Shown in pieces: positions 16,787 to 26,099 of a DNA stretch of 64,000 bases. A program made the position numbers and the translations under genes. The stretch's first letter is position 1. Every line of letters starts with the position of its first letter. Location of the stretch: contig JAETNO010000002.1 in assembly GCA_021768245.1 (NCBI GenBank), positions 186,001 to 250,000 of the forward strand. Reading direction: 5' to 3'. The notes below the pieces were generated by a model. The model did not search any database. It was not told the origin of the DNA and was given only the letters and a program-made list of their open reading frames with translations. This stretch comes from Bacteroidaceae bacterium. Lineage in GTDB: Bacteria; Bacteroidota; Bacteroidia; Bacteroidales; Muribaculaceae.

Positions 16787-18172
16787 TCAATCATCGGAAT
16801 CGGAGGCTTTAGCCAATGATGCTGCCAGTTGCTTGTTGGCCTTGACTCCAAGTTCCTGTAATTTCTTAGCGCGGTTTATGAGATTGCCGGTGCCACAAGT
16901 CAGTTTGGTCATGGCATCATCGTAGGCCTTGCGTGTGCTCCCAAGCGCTTTTTCAATTCTCTCCATATCTTTTGTGAAGTCGGCAAATTTATCATACATT
17001 TTGCCGGCTTCCTCGGCTATGGCTATTGCATTTTTTGTGTGGCGGTCGCGGCTCCAAAGCTGGGCGATAAGTTTAAGCCCCGAGACAAGGTGTGTAGGGG
17101 AGACGATGAGTACATGGCGGTCATATGCGTCCTGCCATAGTGTAGGTTCGAGGCGCATGGCCGCTATGTAGGCGGGCTCATTCGGTATGAACATCATCAC
17201 GAAGTCAAGTTTGGCCTCACCGATATATTCCTGATATCGTTTTTTTGCCAGTTCATCGACATGTTTCTTTACAGAACGTATGTGGCGAATGGCGGCTCCA
17301 TTGCGGCCATCCTCGTCGTCGGCATTGGCATAATCAACAAACGCGGTAAGCGAGACCTTTGAATCGATAACCACGAAACGGCCGTCGGGGTATTTGACTA
17401 CCACGTCAGGACGCAACAACGAACCGTCCTCGTTGCGCAGGGTATTACCATTCTCATCGGTTGTTGCCTGGGTAAAATATTCCTCATCTTTTTGCAGTCC
17501 GGATTTTTCCAAGATTGATTCGAGAACCATTTCGCCCCAATCTCCTTGCACCTTGCTGTCGCCTCGAAGTGCGTCTGACAAATCCTTCGCCTGCTTTGAG
17601 ATTGTCTGATTAAGAGCGACAAGCTCACGGATGCGTTCGGAAAGCGAGAATCGTTCGCGCGCTTCATTATTATAGGTATCAGTGACGGTCTTGCGGAATT
17701 CATCGATATTATTCTTTAATGGCGAAAGAATCTCATTGAGTCTTTCTTCATTCTGAATTTTCAGGTCCGCTGTGTTTTGGCGTAGAATTTCGTTTGCAAG
17801 ATTTTTGAACCGTTCCTCCATGGCTTTTTCTTGCTCTTCGCGGCGACGTTCGCGCGTTTCGTTTTCCTGTTGCTGCAACAATAGCCGTGTTGACAACGAA
17901 GAGTTCTCTTCGCGGCTTTTACCCAAATTTATATTAAGGTCGGAAATCTGTGCGCATAGTTTCTCATTGTTTGATTTTGCTTCGGAAAGCGAGGAATTTA
18001 GAGCCGCTTGTGCGGATTGAGATTCGGCTTTGAGCTTTTCAAGCGAGAGATTTAAATCGACATTTTCTTTCCTGAGAGATTCTATGCGGATTGCCGATTT
18101 GCGAAACCACCATAGAGATAAAGCCGTGATTAGAATCACGGCAATAAGGAGTAGGATTGTTGCAAACATCAA
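16787..18172 (-). CDS. rmuC: RmuC family nuclease-fold protein
   Basis: 461 residues. A single N-terminal membrane segment (about 2-22) is followed by a long coiled coil (about 30-160) and the RmuC core with GDWGEMVLESILEKSG, RPDVVVKYPDGRFVVIDSKVSL and VMMFIPNEPAY. The core has a restriction-endonuclease-like fold. In E. coli RmuC limits inversion at short inverted repeats. The predicted membrane anchor would hold it at the inner membrane facing the cytoplasm. No clear promoter box is seen in the gap upstream. Confidence 0.93.
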   Translation of the reverse strand: MMFATILLLIAVILITALSLWWFRKSAIRIESLRKENVDLNLSLEKLKAESQSAQAALNSSLSEAKSNNEKLCAQISDLNINLGKSREENSSLSTRLLLQQQENETRERRREEQEKAMEERFKNLANEILRQNTADLKIQNEERLNEILSPLKNNIDEFRKTVTDTYNNEARERFSLSERIRELVALNQTISKQAKDLSDALRGDSKVQGDWGEMVLESILEKSGLQKDEEYFTQATTDENGNTLRNEDGSLLRPDVVVKYPDGRFVVIDSKVSLTAFVDYANADDEDGRNGAAIRHIRSVKKHVDELAKKRYQEYIGEAKLDFVMMFIPNEPAYIAAMRLEPTLWQDAYDRHVLIVSPTHLVSGLKLIAQLWSRDRHTKNAIAIAEEAGKMYDKFADFTKDMERIEKALGSTRKAYDDAMTKLTCGTGNLINRAKKLQELGVKANKQLAASLAKASDSDD

Positions 18173-18267
18173 TCGTCTTGTTTAATCAATTTGCAACTAT
18201 TCCGCCTAAAGAGGGGATTTGTGTACGTGAAAATGAATAGGCACGTGCAAACTGCTTTATTTTTGCA

Positions 18268-18432
18268 ATGGTCATAGAAGAGGGACGTGCTGTCATCTTT
18301 TCTTTTGTTGGAGTTAATGTGGAAGTTGGAGTAAAATCTTTATTCATAGGCAAACTCGTGACGAATGTGGATAAATATAATGGTTTGTTTATCGTAAGAA
18401 CGTCAGTGGGATGCTTTTTATTGTTAGGCTGA
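18268..18432 (+). CDS. Possible small protein, 54 residues
   Basis: An ATG follows two bases after a -7-like box (TATTTTTG, 18258-18265), and the frame runs to a TGA at 18430-18432. The product would start MVIEEGRAVIFSFVG and end in a hydrophobic stretch (VGCFLLLG). I recognise no family. There is no TTG at -33, and a frame this short can arise by chance in an AT-rich gap. Confidence 0.2.
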   Translation: MVIEEGRAVIFSFVGVNVEVGVKSLFIGKLVTNVDKYNGLFIVRTSVGCFLLLG

Positions 18433-18499
18433 CGAATAAACTGTTAAAAAATTTCTCGTTAATTTTAAATAGTTTCTAAATTTGTATTTAAAAAATTAT

Positions 18500-18507
18500 T
18501 ACATTTG
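18500..18507 (+). promoter_or_regulatory. -7 box (TACATTTG) of lplA and the gcv cluster
   Basis: TACATTTG lies 54 bases before the lplA ATG. A second box, TAAATTTG, is at 18477-18484. Neither has a TTG at the ideal distance. The gene-to-gene gaps downstream are short enough for one transcript through lpd. Confidence 0.45.
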
Positions 18508-18561
18508 CAGTGTCACCCACATTTCATTTCGGTGACCCTTAACCTTCATGAAAAACTGATA

Positions 18562-19542
18562 ATGGATTTAGTGATAAACAACGAATCCACTAAGCGCCGC
18601 TTATCATTCTTTCTTGCGCAGGAAGAATATTTAGCGCGTAAATATCCCGACCGCGAGCTGTTCTTTGCATGGCAAGTGAAACCAACGGTTATAATCGGGC
18701 GTAATCAATTGCTCGAAAAGGAGGTGAATGTCAGTTTCTGTCGTGAAAACGGAGTTGATATTGTACGCCGTAAGAGCGGAGGCGGCGCGGTTGTCGCAGA
18801 CATGAACAACATCATGTTTTCTTACATAAACTCATCGGACAATGTCTGCGCTACGTTCAGTAGTTATACGGACATGGTGGCTAAGGCTCTATGTGCCCTT
18901 GGCCTTGATGCCACGGACAATACACGTAACGATATACTTATAGGAGACCGTAAGGTATCGGGCAACTCATATTATCATATCCCTGGACGCAGCATAGTCC
19001 ATGGGACAATGCTATATGATTATGACCCTGTATTGATGTCGAACGCGCTCCGACCCCCGACAACGAAGCTTGCTTCCCATGGCGTTACATCCACTCGTAG
19101 CCGTGTGACAACTATTAAAGAACATCTTCCGGCTTTAGCTCTGGCTGATTTTATGGCACACATGCTTCGATATGTGCCACAAGGGCGTAATCCGTTAGTC
19201 CTGACCGAGATTGACATAAAGGGGATTGAAGAGATTGAGCAGGAATACCATTCACAATCCTGGCTTTATGGTAAAAATCCAAAGGGAAGTATACATGCTT
19301 CTGACAGGATTGACGGAGTAGGTGAGCTTACTGTTGATATCTGCCTTTCGAAAGGGATTGTTTCTTCAATTGAACTTTCAGGGGATTATCTTGAAAACAG
19401 TGATGCCCAGCGTGCGATTTCAGATGTTATGACCGGAGTCTGTTATGATAGGAAGCATATTGAATCATCATTGGATTCGATAGACATATCCGCTCTCATT
19501 CCTGGCCTGAATAACGAAAAATTCATTAACCTTATATTCTAA
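18562..19542 (+). CDS. lplA: Lipoate-protein ligase A
   Basis: 326 residues from the ATG at 18562. The frame is open further upstream only from a TTG that lies inside the promoter box. LplA activates free lipoate with ATP and attaches it to lipoyl domains. The family motifs are RRKSGGGAVVADMNN (about 69-83) and the catalytic lysine in GDRKVSGNS (K131), followed by a C-terminal accessory domain. It is 24 bases upstream of gcvT, and the only lipoyl acceptor in the window is GcvH, so GcvH is its likely main substrate. Confidence 0.93.
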   Translation: MDLVINNESTKRRLSFFLAQEEYLARKYPDRELFFAWQVKPTVIIGRNQLLEKEVNVSFCRENGVDIVRRKSGGGAVVADMNNIMFSYINSSDNVCATFSSYTDMVAKALCALGLDATDNTRNDILIGDRKVSGNSYYHIPGRSIVHGTMLYDYDPVLMSNALRPPTTKLASHGVTSTRSRVTTIKEHLPALALADFMAHMLRYVPQGRNPLVLTEIDIKGIEEIEQEYHSQSWLYGKNPKGSIHASDRIDGVGELTVDICLSKGIVSSIELSGDYLENSDAQRAISDVMTGVCYDRKHIESSLDSIDISALIPGLNNEKFINLIF

Positions 19543-19566
19543 ACCACCTAACACCATAAATTATTA

Positions 19567-20664
19567 ATGGACGAATTGAAAAAAACATGTCTGCATGACC
19601 GCCATGTGGCTCTTGGGGCACAGATGAGTCCTTTCGGAGGCTTTGATATGCCCATTCAGTATGAAGGCATAGTCGAAGAGCATAATGCAGTCAGGAACTC
19701 ATGTGGAGTTTTTGATGTTTCCCACATGGGAGAGGTCGAAATTATTGGCTCTGATGCTGAAAAATATGTGAATCATATTTTCTCTAATGACGTATCCGTT
19801 TTGGCTGACGGTGCCATTCTGTATGGGATGATGTTGAACCCCAATGGTGGAGTTGTCGACGATTTGTTGGTCTATAAGAAAGACATCAACCGTTTTTTCC
19901 TTGTTATAAATGCCTCCAATATTGATAAAGATTTCGAATGGATTTGTCAGAACGCAAACGGCTATGATGTTGAAATCAAGCATTTAAGTGAGATGCTGAG
20001 CGAACTTGCAGTCCAGGGCCCGAAAGCGGAATCCGTCATGGAGGAGGTGCTTGATATCCGTTGCAAGGAGCTTGCTTTCTATACATTTAAGGGAACCTCC
20101 TATAATGGAAAGGATATCCTTGTCAGTCGCACCGGATATACAGGAGAGGATGGATTCGAGATATACGCAAGCTCTGACATCATATGTGATATGTGGGATA
20201 GTCTGATGGCATCGAAACGCGTGGCTCCATGCGGTCTCGGTTGCCGTGACACTCTCCGTTTTGAAGTGGGTCTTCCGCTTTATGGAGATGAGCTCGGCGA
20301 CGATATCTCTCCTGTGGAGGCCGGACTTTCTATGTTTGTAAAACTTGATAAACCTGAATTCATCGGCCGCGAAGTGGTTGCGAAACAGAAAGCTGAAGGT
20401 GCTCCACGTAAATTGATAGGTCTTGAACTTCTTGACCGGGCCATAGCAAGGCATGGCTATGAAGTCCTTAACGATGCCGATGAAGTAGTTGGATATGTGA
20501 CTACCGGTTATCGTGGAATTTCGGTCGACAAGAGTATTGCCGCTGCCCTCGTTGATACGGAATATGCCGTTAAGGATAGCGAATTGAAAGTGAGAATTCG
20601 CCGTAAGACATATCCGGCACGGGTCGTGGCAAAAAAATTCTATAAAAAATCATATAAGAAATAA
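19567..20664 (+). CDS. gcvT: Glycine cleavage system T protein (aminomethyltransferase)
   Basis: 365 residues, the normal length. It moves the aminomethyl carbon from lipoylated GcvH to tetrahydrofolate and releases ammonia. Conserved blocks: FGGFDMPIQYEGIVEEH, GVFDVSHMGE, SRTGYTGEDGFE, and the C-terminal barrel with GYVTTGYRG. It is part of a head-to-tail cluster, with gcvH starting 30 bases downstream. Confidence 0.96.
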   Translation: MDELKKTCLHDRHVALGAQMSPFGGFDMPIQYEGIVEEHNAVRNSCGVFDVSHMGEVEIIGSDAEKYVNHIFSNDVSVLADGAILYGMMLNPNGGVVDDLLVYKKDINRFFLVINASNIDKDFEWICQNANGYDVEIKHLSEMLSELAVQGPKAESVMEEVLDIRCKELAFYTFKGTSYNGKDILVSRTGYTGEDGFEIYASSDIICDMWDSLMASKRVAPCGLGCRDTLRFEVGLPLYGDELGDDISPVEAGLSMFVKLDKPEFIGREVVAKQKAEGAPRKLIGLELLDRAIARHGYEVLNDADEVVGYVTTGYRGISVDKSIAAALVDTEYAVKDSELKVRIRRKTYPARVVAKKFYKKSYKK

Positions 20665-20694
20665 TCATATAAAACATATTAAATAAAAATTATC

Positions 20695-21072
20695 ATGAGC
20701 AAGACATATTATTCTCCTTCCCACGAGTATATTACAGTTGACGGAAATATCGGTTACATCGGAATTAGCGACTATGCACAGAAAGCGCTCGGAAACGTCG
20801 TGTATGTAGACATGCCGGAACAGGGCGATGATATTGAAGCAGGAGAGGATTTCGGAGCTGTGGAGAGTGTCAAAGCAGCAAGTGACCTTATCGCTCCTGT
20901 AAGCGGTGCCGTTCTTGACATAAATGAGCAGCTTATCGATAACCCCCGTCTTATCAATGAAGACCCGATGGCAAATTGGATTATCAAGGTTGAAATCTCT
21001 GATCCGTCGCAACTATCAGAACTCATGGATGAAGAAGCCTATAAGGCTCATTGTGAGGCTGAACAACATTGA
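20695..21072 (+). CDS. gcvH: Glycine cleavage system H protein
   Basis: 125 residues. This is the lipoyl carrier that shuttles the aminomethyl group between the P, T and L proteins. The lipoylation lysine is K60 in ESVKAASDL. A further block is GDDIEAGEDFGAVE. It sits in the middle of the cluster, and gcvPA begins 42 bases later. Confidence 0.97.
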   Translation: MSKTYYSPSHEYITVDGNIGYIGISDYAQKALGNVVYVDMPEQGDDIEAGEDFGAVESVKAASDLIAPVSGAVLDINEQLIDNPRLINEDPMANWIIKVEISDPSQLSELMDEEAYKAHCEAEQH

Positions 21073-21114
21073 TATAAATTATCCTTGAAACAATAATTTA
21101 TCCGAAACAACAAG

Positions 21115-22494
21115 GTGATACATAGATATTTCCCTCATACTCAAGAGGATATTGCCGCTATGCTTGATTGCTGCGGCATGCATAGCCTTGAGGAACTTTA
21201 CAGTGATGTGCCTGACAGCCTGAAACTCAAACGCGACTATGACATTGAGCCGCAGATGAGTGAGAAGGAGGTGCGTGATTTTTTTGAAGAACTTGCCCTG
21301 CGCAATCAGCCATTGACATGTTTTGCCGGTGCCGGATTCTATGATCACTATGCCCCTTCGGTAGTGCAGTCAATCATTTCCCGTTCGGAGTTCCTTACCG
21401 CATATACCCCTTATCAGCCAGAAATCTCGCAAGGAACTCTCCAATATATCTTCGAGTATCAGACAATGATGTCGCAACTTACTGGGCTCGAAGTGTCAAA
21501 TGCCTCCATGTATGACGGCACGACAGCTGTTGCCGAAGCGATGATGATGGCGGTTGCCAATGCCCGTAAAAAAAACAGGGTGTTGGCATCAGCTACCCTC
21601 AATCCTATATATCGAGAAGTTGTCGATACCTATGCCCACTATCACGGAATAGTTGTCGACACTATACCTGAGACAGACGGAGTGACTGATTTGGAAGCCA
21701 TGGCCGAGATGCTTGGCTCGGGCGATGTTGCAGGTGTGATACTTCCGACACCGAATTATTATGGTATTCTTGAAGATTATACCGGTGTTGCTGACACTGT
21801 CCATGCGGCCAAGGCTCTTTTGATTATGACTGCTCCGGCTTCGGCTCTTGGTGTAATCCGCACTCCGGGAGAGTGGGGAGCGGATATTGCAGCGGGTGAG
21901 GCTCAATCCTTAGGCATGCCTCTGAATTTCGGAGGCCCTTATCTGGGCTATATGTGCTGTAAGAAGTCATTGATACGCAAATTGCCTGGAAGAATCGTCG
22001 GGGCTACTACCGATGCTGACGGTCAAAGAGTGTTCGTCCTGACTCTTCAGGCGCGCGAGCAGCATATCCGTCGTGATAAGGCAACTTCCAATATCTGTTC
22101 AAACCAGGGCTTGATGGCACTGTATGCGTCGGTGTATCTGTCTCTGATGGGTGCGGCAGGACTTAGGGAAGTCAATGAAATTTCAGCTTCAGGCGCACAC
22201 TATCTTGCCCGTCGTCTCGAAGAAACAGGAGCTTTTGAATTGAAATATCCTAACAGGCCGTTCCTCAATGAGTTCGTGGTTAAATTTAAAGGGGAAGTGA
22301 AGCTCGCTGATTTCATGGATGTATGTACAGCCTGTGGATGTCTGCCGGGAGTGATGCTTTCGGAAAATGAACTTTTGGTATGCGTCACTGAGATGAGAAC
22401 CAAGGCGGAAATCGACAGATATGTATGGCGTGCCGAAACTTTCTCAAAAGCCACCGTGCCGTCATTCAATAACCCTAAAAATATTAACGACTAA
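21115..22494 (+). CDS. gcvPA: Glycine decarboxylase P protein, subunit 1
   Basis: 459 residues from a GTG start at 21115, which gives the family N-terminus (HRYFPHTQEDIAAML). This is the first half of the split two-gene P protein. Together with GcvPB it decarboxylates glycine. Recognisable blocks are ISQGTLQYIFEYQTM and GEAQSLGMPLNFGGPYLGY. The PLP lysine lies in the partner subunit. gcvPB starts 13 bases downstream, in keeping with a heterotetramer. Confidence 0.95.
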   Translation: MIHRYFPHTQEDIAAMLDCCGMHSLEELYSDVPDSLKLKRDYDIEPQMSEKEVRDFFEELALRNQPLTCFAGAGFYDHYAPSVVQSIISRSEFLTAYTPYQPEISQGTLQYIFEYQTMMSQLTGLEVSNASMYDGTTAVAEAMMMAVANARKKNRVLASATLNPIYREVVDTYAHYHGIVVDTIPETDGVTDLEAMAEMLGSGDVAGVILPTPNYYGILEDYTGVADTVHAAKALLIMTAPASALGVIRTPGEWGADIAAGEAQSLGMPLNFGGPYLGYMCCKKSLIRKLPGRIVGATTDADGQRVFVLTLQAREQHIRRDKATSNICSNQGLMALYASVYLSLMGAAGLREVNEISASGAHYLARRLEETGAFELKYPNRPFLNEFVVKFKGEVKLADFMDVCTACGCLPGVMLSENELLVCVTEMRTKAEIDRYVWRAETFSKATVPSFNNPKNIND

Positions 22495-22507
22495 AGTCCC
22501 GGAAGCA

Positions 22508-24004
22508 ATGAATAGAAAATATTACGGAAAAGTAATTTTTGAGCTCTCTCGTCATGGACGCAGGGGCTATAGTCTTCCTAAAAATGGCTGCGATGGCGGT
22601 TTGGATGGAATTCCTGAGCAATTGATGCGTTCATCGGACCCAGTGCTACCTGAAGTGGATGAGCCGACAGTAGTCAGACATTACAACAACATGTCGACAA
22701 ACAACTTTGGCGTCGATACGGGTTTCTACCCATTGGGGTCATGTACAATGAAGTATAATCCTAAGATTAATGAGGAAATATCTTCATTGCCTGCATTTAC
22801 TTCATTACATCCGTTTCAACCGTCAGCAACGGTTCAGGGTGCTCTTGAAGCATACTACATGCTGCAATCGAAACTGAGTGAAATTGGGGGAATGGCAGAA
22901 TTTACACTCAATCCATATGCCGGTGCCCACGGGGAGCTTACAGGTCTTATGGTTATTCGGGCGTATCATGAGAGTCGTGGAGATATGGCGAGAACTAAAG
23001 TCATTGTCCCTGATTCTGCCCATGGTACTAATCCTGCATCTGCGGCTGTAGCAGGGCTGAAGGTTGTGGAAGTGAAAAGTCTTCCTGACGGGACGGTCGA
23101 TATTGACGCGTTGCGCCCATTGCTCGATGAGACTGTAGCGGCTGTCATGATGACAAATCCTAACACAGTGGGAATTTTCGAACATTCGATTCCCGAGATT
23201 GCCGAGATGGTACATGCCTGCGGTGCATTGATGTACTACGACGGAGCGAATCTCAATCCGATGCTTGGTGTGGCACGCCCCGGAGATATGGGATTTGACG
23301 TAATGCATATAAATCTACATAAAACGTTTTCCACCCCACATGGTGGCGGCGGACCGGGTTCAGGGCCTGTAGGCGTGCGCGATGGATTGCAGCAGTTCCT
23401 GCCTAATCCGCGTGTGGTTAAACGCAACGTTTCAGGTGACAGCACTTTCGAACTGGATTTCGGGACTGAAAAAGGTCCGCATGCTCTCGGACGTATTTCG
23501 GCATGGTTAGGAAACTTCGCCGTCGAACTGCGGGCTTTGGCATATATCCTTTCGCTTGGCCGTGATGGCCTTAAAATGGCCGGAGCACTTGCCACTCTCA
23601 ATGCAAATTATGTTAAGGAATCACTGCGTGATTTGTATGAGCTGCCGATAGACCGCGTATGCAAACATGAATTCGTGTTTGATGGACTTGCCGATAAATC
23701 AAGCGGGGTGACTACGCTCAACATTGCGAAGCGGCTTCTTGACCACGGATTCCATGCTCCTACAATCTATTTCCCACTTCTTTTCCATGAATCACTGATG
23801 ATTGAGCCTACGGAAACGGAAAGTAAGGAGACTTTGGATGATTTTATAGCCGTAATGCGTGATATAGCCCGGGAAGCTGTAGAGAGTCCCGAGACAGTTA
23901 AAAATGCACCTCTTGAGACTCCTGTCCGTAAACCTGACGATACGGCTGCCGCATTGAATCCTATAGTTACATTCACTGAACTTCAAAATACCGCTATGGC
24001 ATGA
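22508..24004 (+). CDS. gcvPB: Glycine decarboxylase P protein, subunit 2 (PLP-binding)
   Basis: 498 residues from the ATG at 22508. The frame is open upstream into gcvPA, but the family N-terminus is at this ATG. The PLP-binding lysine is K272 in NLHKTFSTPHGGGGPGSGP. Other blocks are FYPLGSCTMKYNPK and PYAGAHGELTG. The stop overlaps the lpd start by four bases (ATGA), which suggests translational coupling. Confidence 0.96.
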   Translation: MNRKYYGKVIFELSRHGRRGYSLPKNGCDGGLDGIPEQLMRSSDPVLPEVDEPTVVRHYNNMSTNNFGVDTGFYPLGSCTMKYNPKINEEISSLPAFTSLHPFQPSATVQGALEAYYMLQSKLSEIGGMAEFTLNPYAGAHGELTGLMVIRAYHESRGDMARTKVIVPDSAHGTNPASAAVAGLKVVEVKSLPDGTVDIDALRPLLDETVAAVMMTNPNTVGIFEHSIPEIAEMVHACGALMYYDGANLNPMLGVARPGDMGFDVMHINLHKTFSTPHGGGGPGSGPVGVRDGLQQFLPNPRVVKRNVSGDSTFELDFGTEKGPHALGRISAWLGNFAVELRALAYILSLGRDGLKMAGALATLNANYVKESLRDLYELPIDRVCKHEFVFDGLADKSSGVTTLNIAKRLLDHGFHAPTIYFPLLFHESLMIEPTETESKETLDDFIAVMRDIAREAVESPETVKNAPLETPVRKPDDTAAALNPIVTFTELQNTAMA

Positions 24005-25332
24005 AGCAATCGGATATTTTGATAATAGGAGCCGGCCCGGGTGGATATGAGACCGCGATAAAGGCGCGTGAACTTGGAAAGACGGTGACCTTGATAGAGC
24101 GTGACGAACTCGGTGGCACATGCTTGAACCGTGGATGCATACCGACCAAAACGCTTTGTCGGTCGGCAGAGGTGGCCATGACCATTAAAGATGCAGCTGA
24201 ATTCGGCATCAATTCATGTGACTGTACCATAGATTTCCCAAACATAATGATGCGTAAGGAGAGAGTGGTTGCAGAGTTGCGTGAAGGTGTGTCCATGCTT
24301 CTAAAAGGTGTTGAAATCGTGAAGGGTGAGGCTTCTTTCAGGACTCCGGCTGAAGTGGAGGTCGATGGAGAAACCTATACTGCTCCCGAGATTATAATTG
24401 CCACCGGTTCCGTTCCATCATCGCTGAACATTCCCGGGAAAGAACTTGCACTCACAAGTGACGATATCCTGTCAACGGATTCCCTTCCGAATAGTCTTGC
24501 CATCATTGGAGGGGGAGTAATAGGTATGGAATTCGCGTCAATATTCGCTGCGATGGGTGTCGCTGTGACTGTCATTGAATATTGCAAAGAGATATTGCCC
24601 CCATTCGATGGCGAAATAGCCAAGCGACTAAGGATGTCATTGAAGCGCAGAGGTATAAATATAATAACCGGAGCTGAAGTCATTTCGATTTCACCTGGAA
24701 TCAGTGTCAACTATTCTGTCAAAGGCAAGGAGAAGTCGCTTGAGGCCGAAAAAGTGTTGATGGCGGTAGGACGCAAGCCTTTGATTCCAGCCGGTCTGGA
24801 AAATCTCGGGGTAGAAATCTCACGTGGAGCTGTTGTCGTTGATGATTGCATGAAGGTTAAATTCAAGGAGAATCTGAAACCAGACGATGTCACACTCTAT
24901 GCTATCGGTGATGTAAACGGCCGGTGTATGCTTGCACATGCGGCGACGATGCATGGAGAGGTAGCTCTTGGTTGCCGTAGCCTCACTGATGTGATTCCTT
25001 CAGCGGTATTTACCATCCCGGAGTGTGCAATGGTTGGATTAACCGAGGAACAGTGCACGGAGATGGGAAAGAACGTAAAAATCGGACGTTCCACTTTCAG
25101 GGCAAATGGGAAAGCCATGGCCATGGGTGAGACAGACGGTCTTGTGAAAGTTATAGTAGATGCGGATTCCGACAAGTTGCTTGGATGTCATATTTGCGGA
25201 GCCCACGCTGCGGATCTCGTTCAGGAGATTGCAACTGCAATGTCTTCCGGTTTGAAATCTGATACTATAGCAGACGCTATCCATTCCCATCCCACACTTT
25301 CGGAGATAGTTAAAGCTGCCGTTCCGAAGTAA
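24001..25332 (+). CDS. lpd: Dihydrolipoyl dehydrogenase (L protein)
   Basis: 443 residues. It re-oxidises the lipoyl arm of GcvH with NAD+. It has the FAD-binding motif IIGAGPGGYETA, the redox disulfide GGTCLNRGCIPTK (C41, C46), the NAD-binding AIIGGGVIGMEFA and the C-terminal catalytic pair in HSHPTLSE. It is the last gene of the cluster, and a long hairpin follows. Confidence 0.95.
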   Translation: MKQSDILIIGAGPGGYETAIKARELGKTVTLIERDELGGTCLNRGCIPTKTLCRSAEVAMTIKDAAEFGINSCDCTIDFPNIMMRKERVVAELREGVSMLLKGVEIVKGEASFRTPAEVEVDGETYTAPEIIIATGSVPSSLNIPGKELALTSDDILSTDSLPNSLAIIGGGVIGMEFASIFAAMGVAVTVIEYCKEILPPFDGEIAKRLRMSLKRRGINIITGAEVISISPGISVNYSVKGKEKSLEAEKVLMAVGRKPLIPAGLENLGVEISRGAVVVDDCMKVKFKENLKPDDVTLYAIGDVNGRCMLAHAATMHGEVALGCRSLTDVIPSAVFTIPECAMVGLTEEQCTEMGKNVKIGRSTFRANGKAMAMGETDGLVKVIVDADSDKLLGCHICGAHAADLVQEIATAMSSGLKSDTIADAIHSHPTLSEIVKAAVPK

Positions 25333-25351
25333 ATGGCCTTTTAAATATAGT

Positions 25352-25398
25352 ATCACAATGGGCATAACTTTGAATTTCAGAGTTATGCCCATTGTGAT
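25352..25398. terminator. 18-bp perfect hairpin between convergent lpd and the DUF4924 gene
   Basis: Arms ATCACAATGGGCATAACT (25352-25369) and its exact complement (25381-25398) with an 11-base loop. Position between two convergent genes suggests a terminator acting in both directions. No T-run is present on the plus side, and only a loose ATATTT run is present on the minus side. Confidence 0.6.
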
Positions 25399-25426
25399 GC
25401 TATCGGGCGTTATAAATGGAGTGATA

Positions 25427-25981
25427 TTAATCTTCTTCCCGAGGGAAGAGCTTATCCTCTCTGTCAAGATGATAGTCTTTGGTAAGAAGGGCTATGAAAC
25501 GGGAAATTTGAGTGATGGCATTCTGTGTATCCTGGCTGATTTCCTTACTTTGTAGCCGGAGCATCAACATGCCGTAGAGGGCATTGAAACATGTCTCGAT
25601 TTCGCCGGCCGGATTCTCGCCGGCCTTAGCCCGAAGTTCCACTATGAACGGAAGAGCTTTATAGAATTCAGCGGTATATTCAGGAAATCGCGGGTCTTTT
25701 AGCAATGCAAGATGCAAATCGGTGAGTTGGATTATCACATTTTTGTTTAATTGCAGGTGACCATTCTTTTCCACATTTTCACGGCGCATCATATCAATGA
25801 GTGATTCATACCATTCGGTCATTTCTTTCTTCTGCGCGTCGTCAAGTTGAAACCGGTCAATTACATTTGTCTTGATTTTGTCTATATCAAGTCCGTTTGC
25901 GCGGATAACATCTTCTATCTGCCACATATATAGCAGATATTCGGCAATATTTTCTTTGTGCTTTTGTGATGCGATATACAT
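25427..25981 (-). CDS. DUF4924 family protein
   Basis: 184 residues, mostly helical and acidic, without signal peptide or membrane segments. The N-terminus MYIASQKHKENIAEYLLYMWQ and the alternation of charged and hydrophobic residues match the Bacteroidota-specific DUF4924 family. No function is known. A TAACTTTG box lies 23 bases upstream. The gene is convergent with lpd and divergent from menD. Confidence 0.8.
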   Translation of the reverse strand: MYIASQKHKENIAEYLLYMWQIEDVIRANGLDIDKIKTNVIDRFQLDDAQKKEMTEWYESLIDMMRRENVEKNGHLQLNKNVIIQLTDLHLALLKDPRFPEYTAEFYKALPFIVELRAKAGENPAGEIETCFNALYGMLMLRLQSKEISQDTQNAITQISRFIALLTKDYHLDREDKLFPREED

Positions 25982-26003
25982 AATATTTGTCAGTAGGAAC
26001 TCA

Positions 26004-26011
26004 CAAAGTTA
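26004..26011 (-). promoter_or_regulatory. -7 box (TAACTTTG) of the DUF4924 gene
   Basis: Complement of 26004-26011 reads TAACTTTG, 22 bases before the ATG. No TTG is seen at the expected distance. Confidence 0.45.
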
Positions 26012-26054
26012 ACACTTTCAATTATAATTTGGCTGACACTTCAATCATAATTTG

Positions 26055-26062
26055 TAATTTTG
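26055..26062 (+). promoter_or_regulatory. -7 box (TAATTTTG) of menD
   Basis: TAATTTTG lies 37 bases before the preferred menD ATG at 26100. The nearest TTG (26029-26031) gives a 23-base spacer. The box leaves only about five untranslated bases before the alternative ATG at 26073. Confidence 0.45.
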
Positions 26063-26099
26063 TATTATTCTTATGTATACAGAAAAATGTTTGATACGG

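Larger units (their letters stand above)
18173..18561. other. Divergent intergenic region between rmuC and lplA
   Basis: 389 bases. It contains a possible 54-codon frame (18268-18432), two plus-strand -7 boxes (18477-18484 TAAATTTG and 18500-18507 TACATTTG), and GTCACC/GGTGAC half-sites at 18512-18517 and 18531-18536 in the likely lplA leader. I looked for a glycine riboswitch and saw no convincing one. Confidence 0.5.

Noticed and set aside
18173..18561. Glycine riboswitch before the gcv cluster
   Set aside because: I looked for tandem aptamer-like conserved cores and saw none. A covariance-model search (Rfam glycine model) would settle it.
25365..25372. TAACTTTG box inside the lpd/DUF4924 hairpin
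   Set aside because: No TTG upstream and no gene downstream on that strand. It is best explained as chance within the hairpin.
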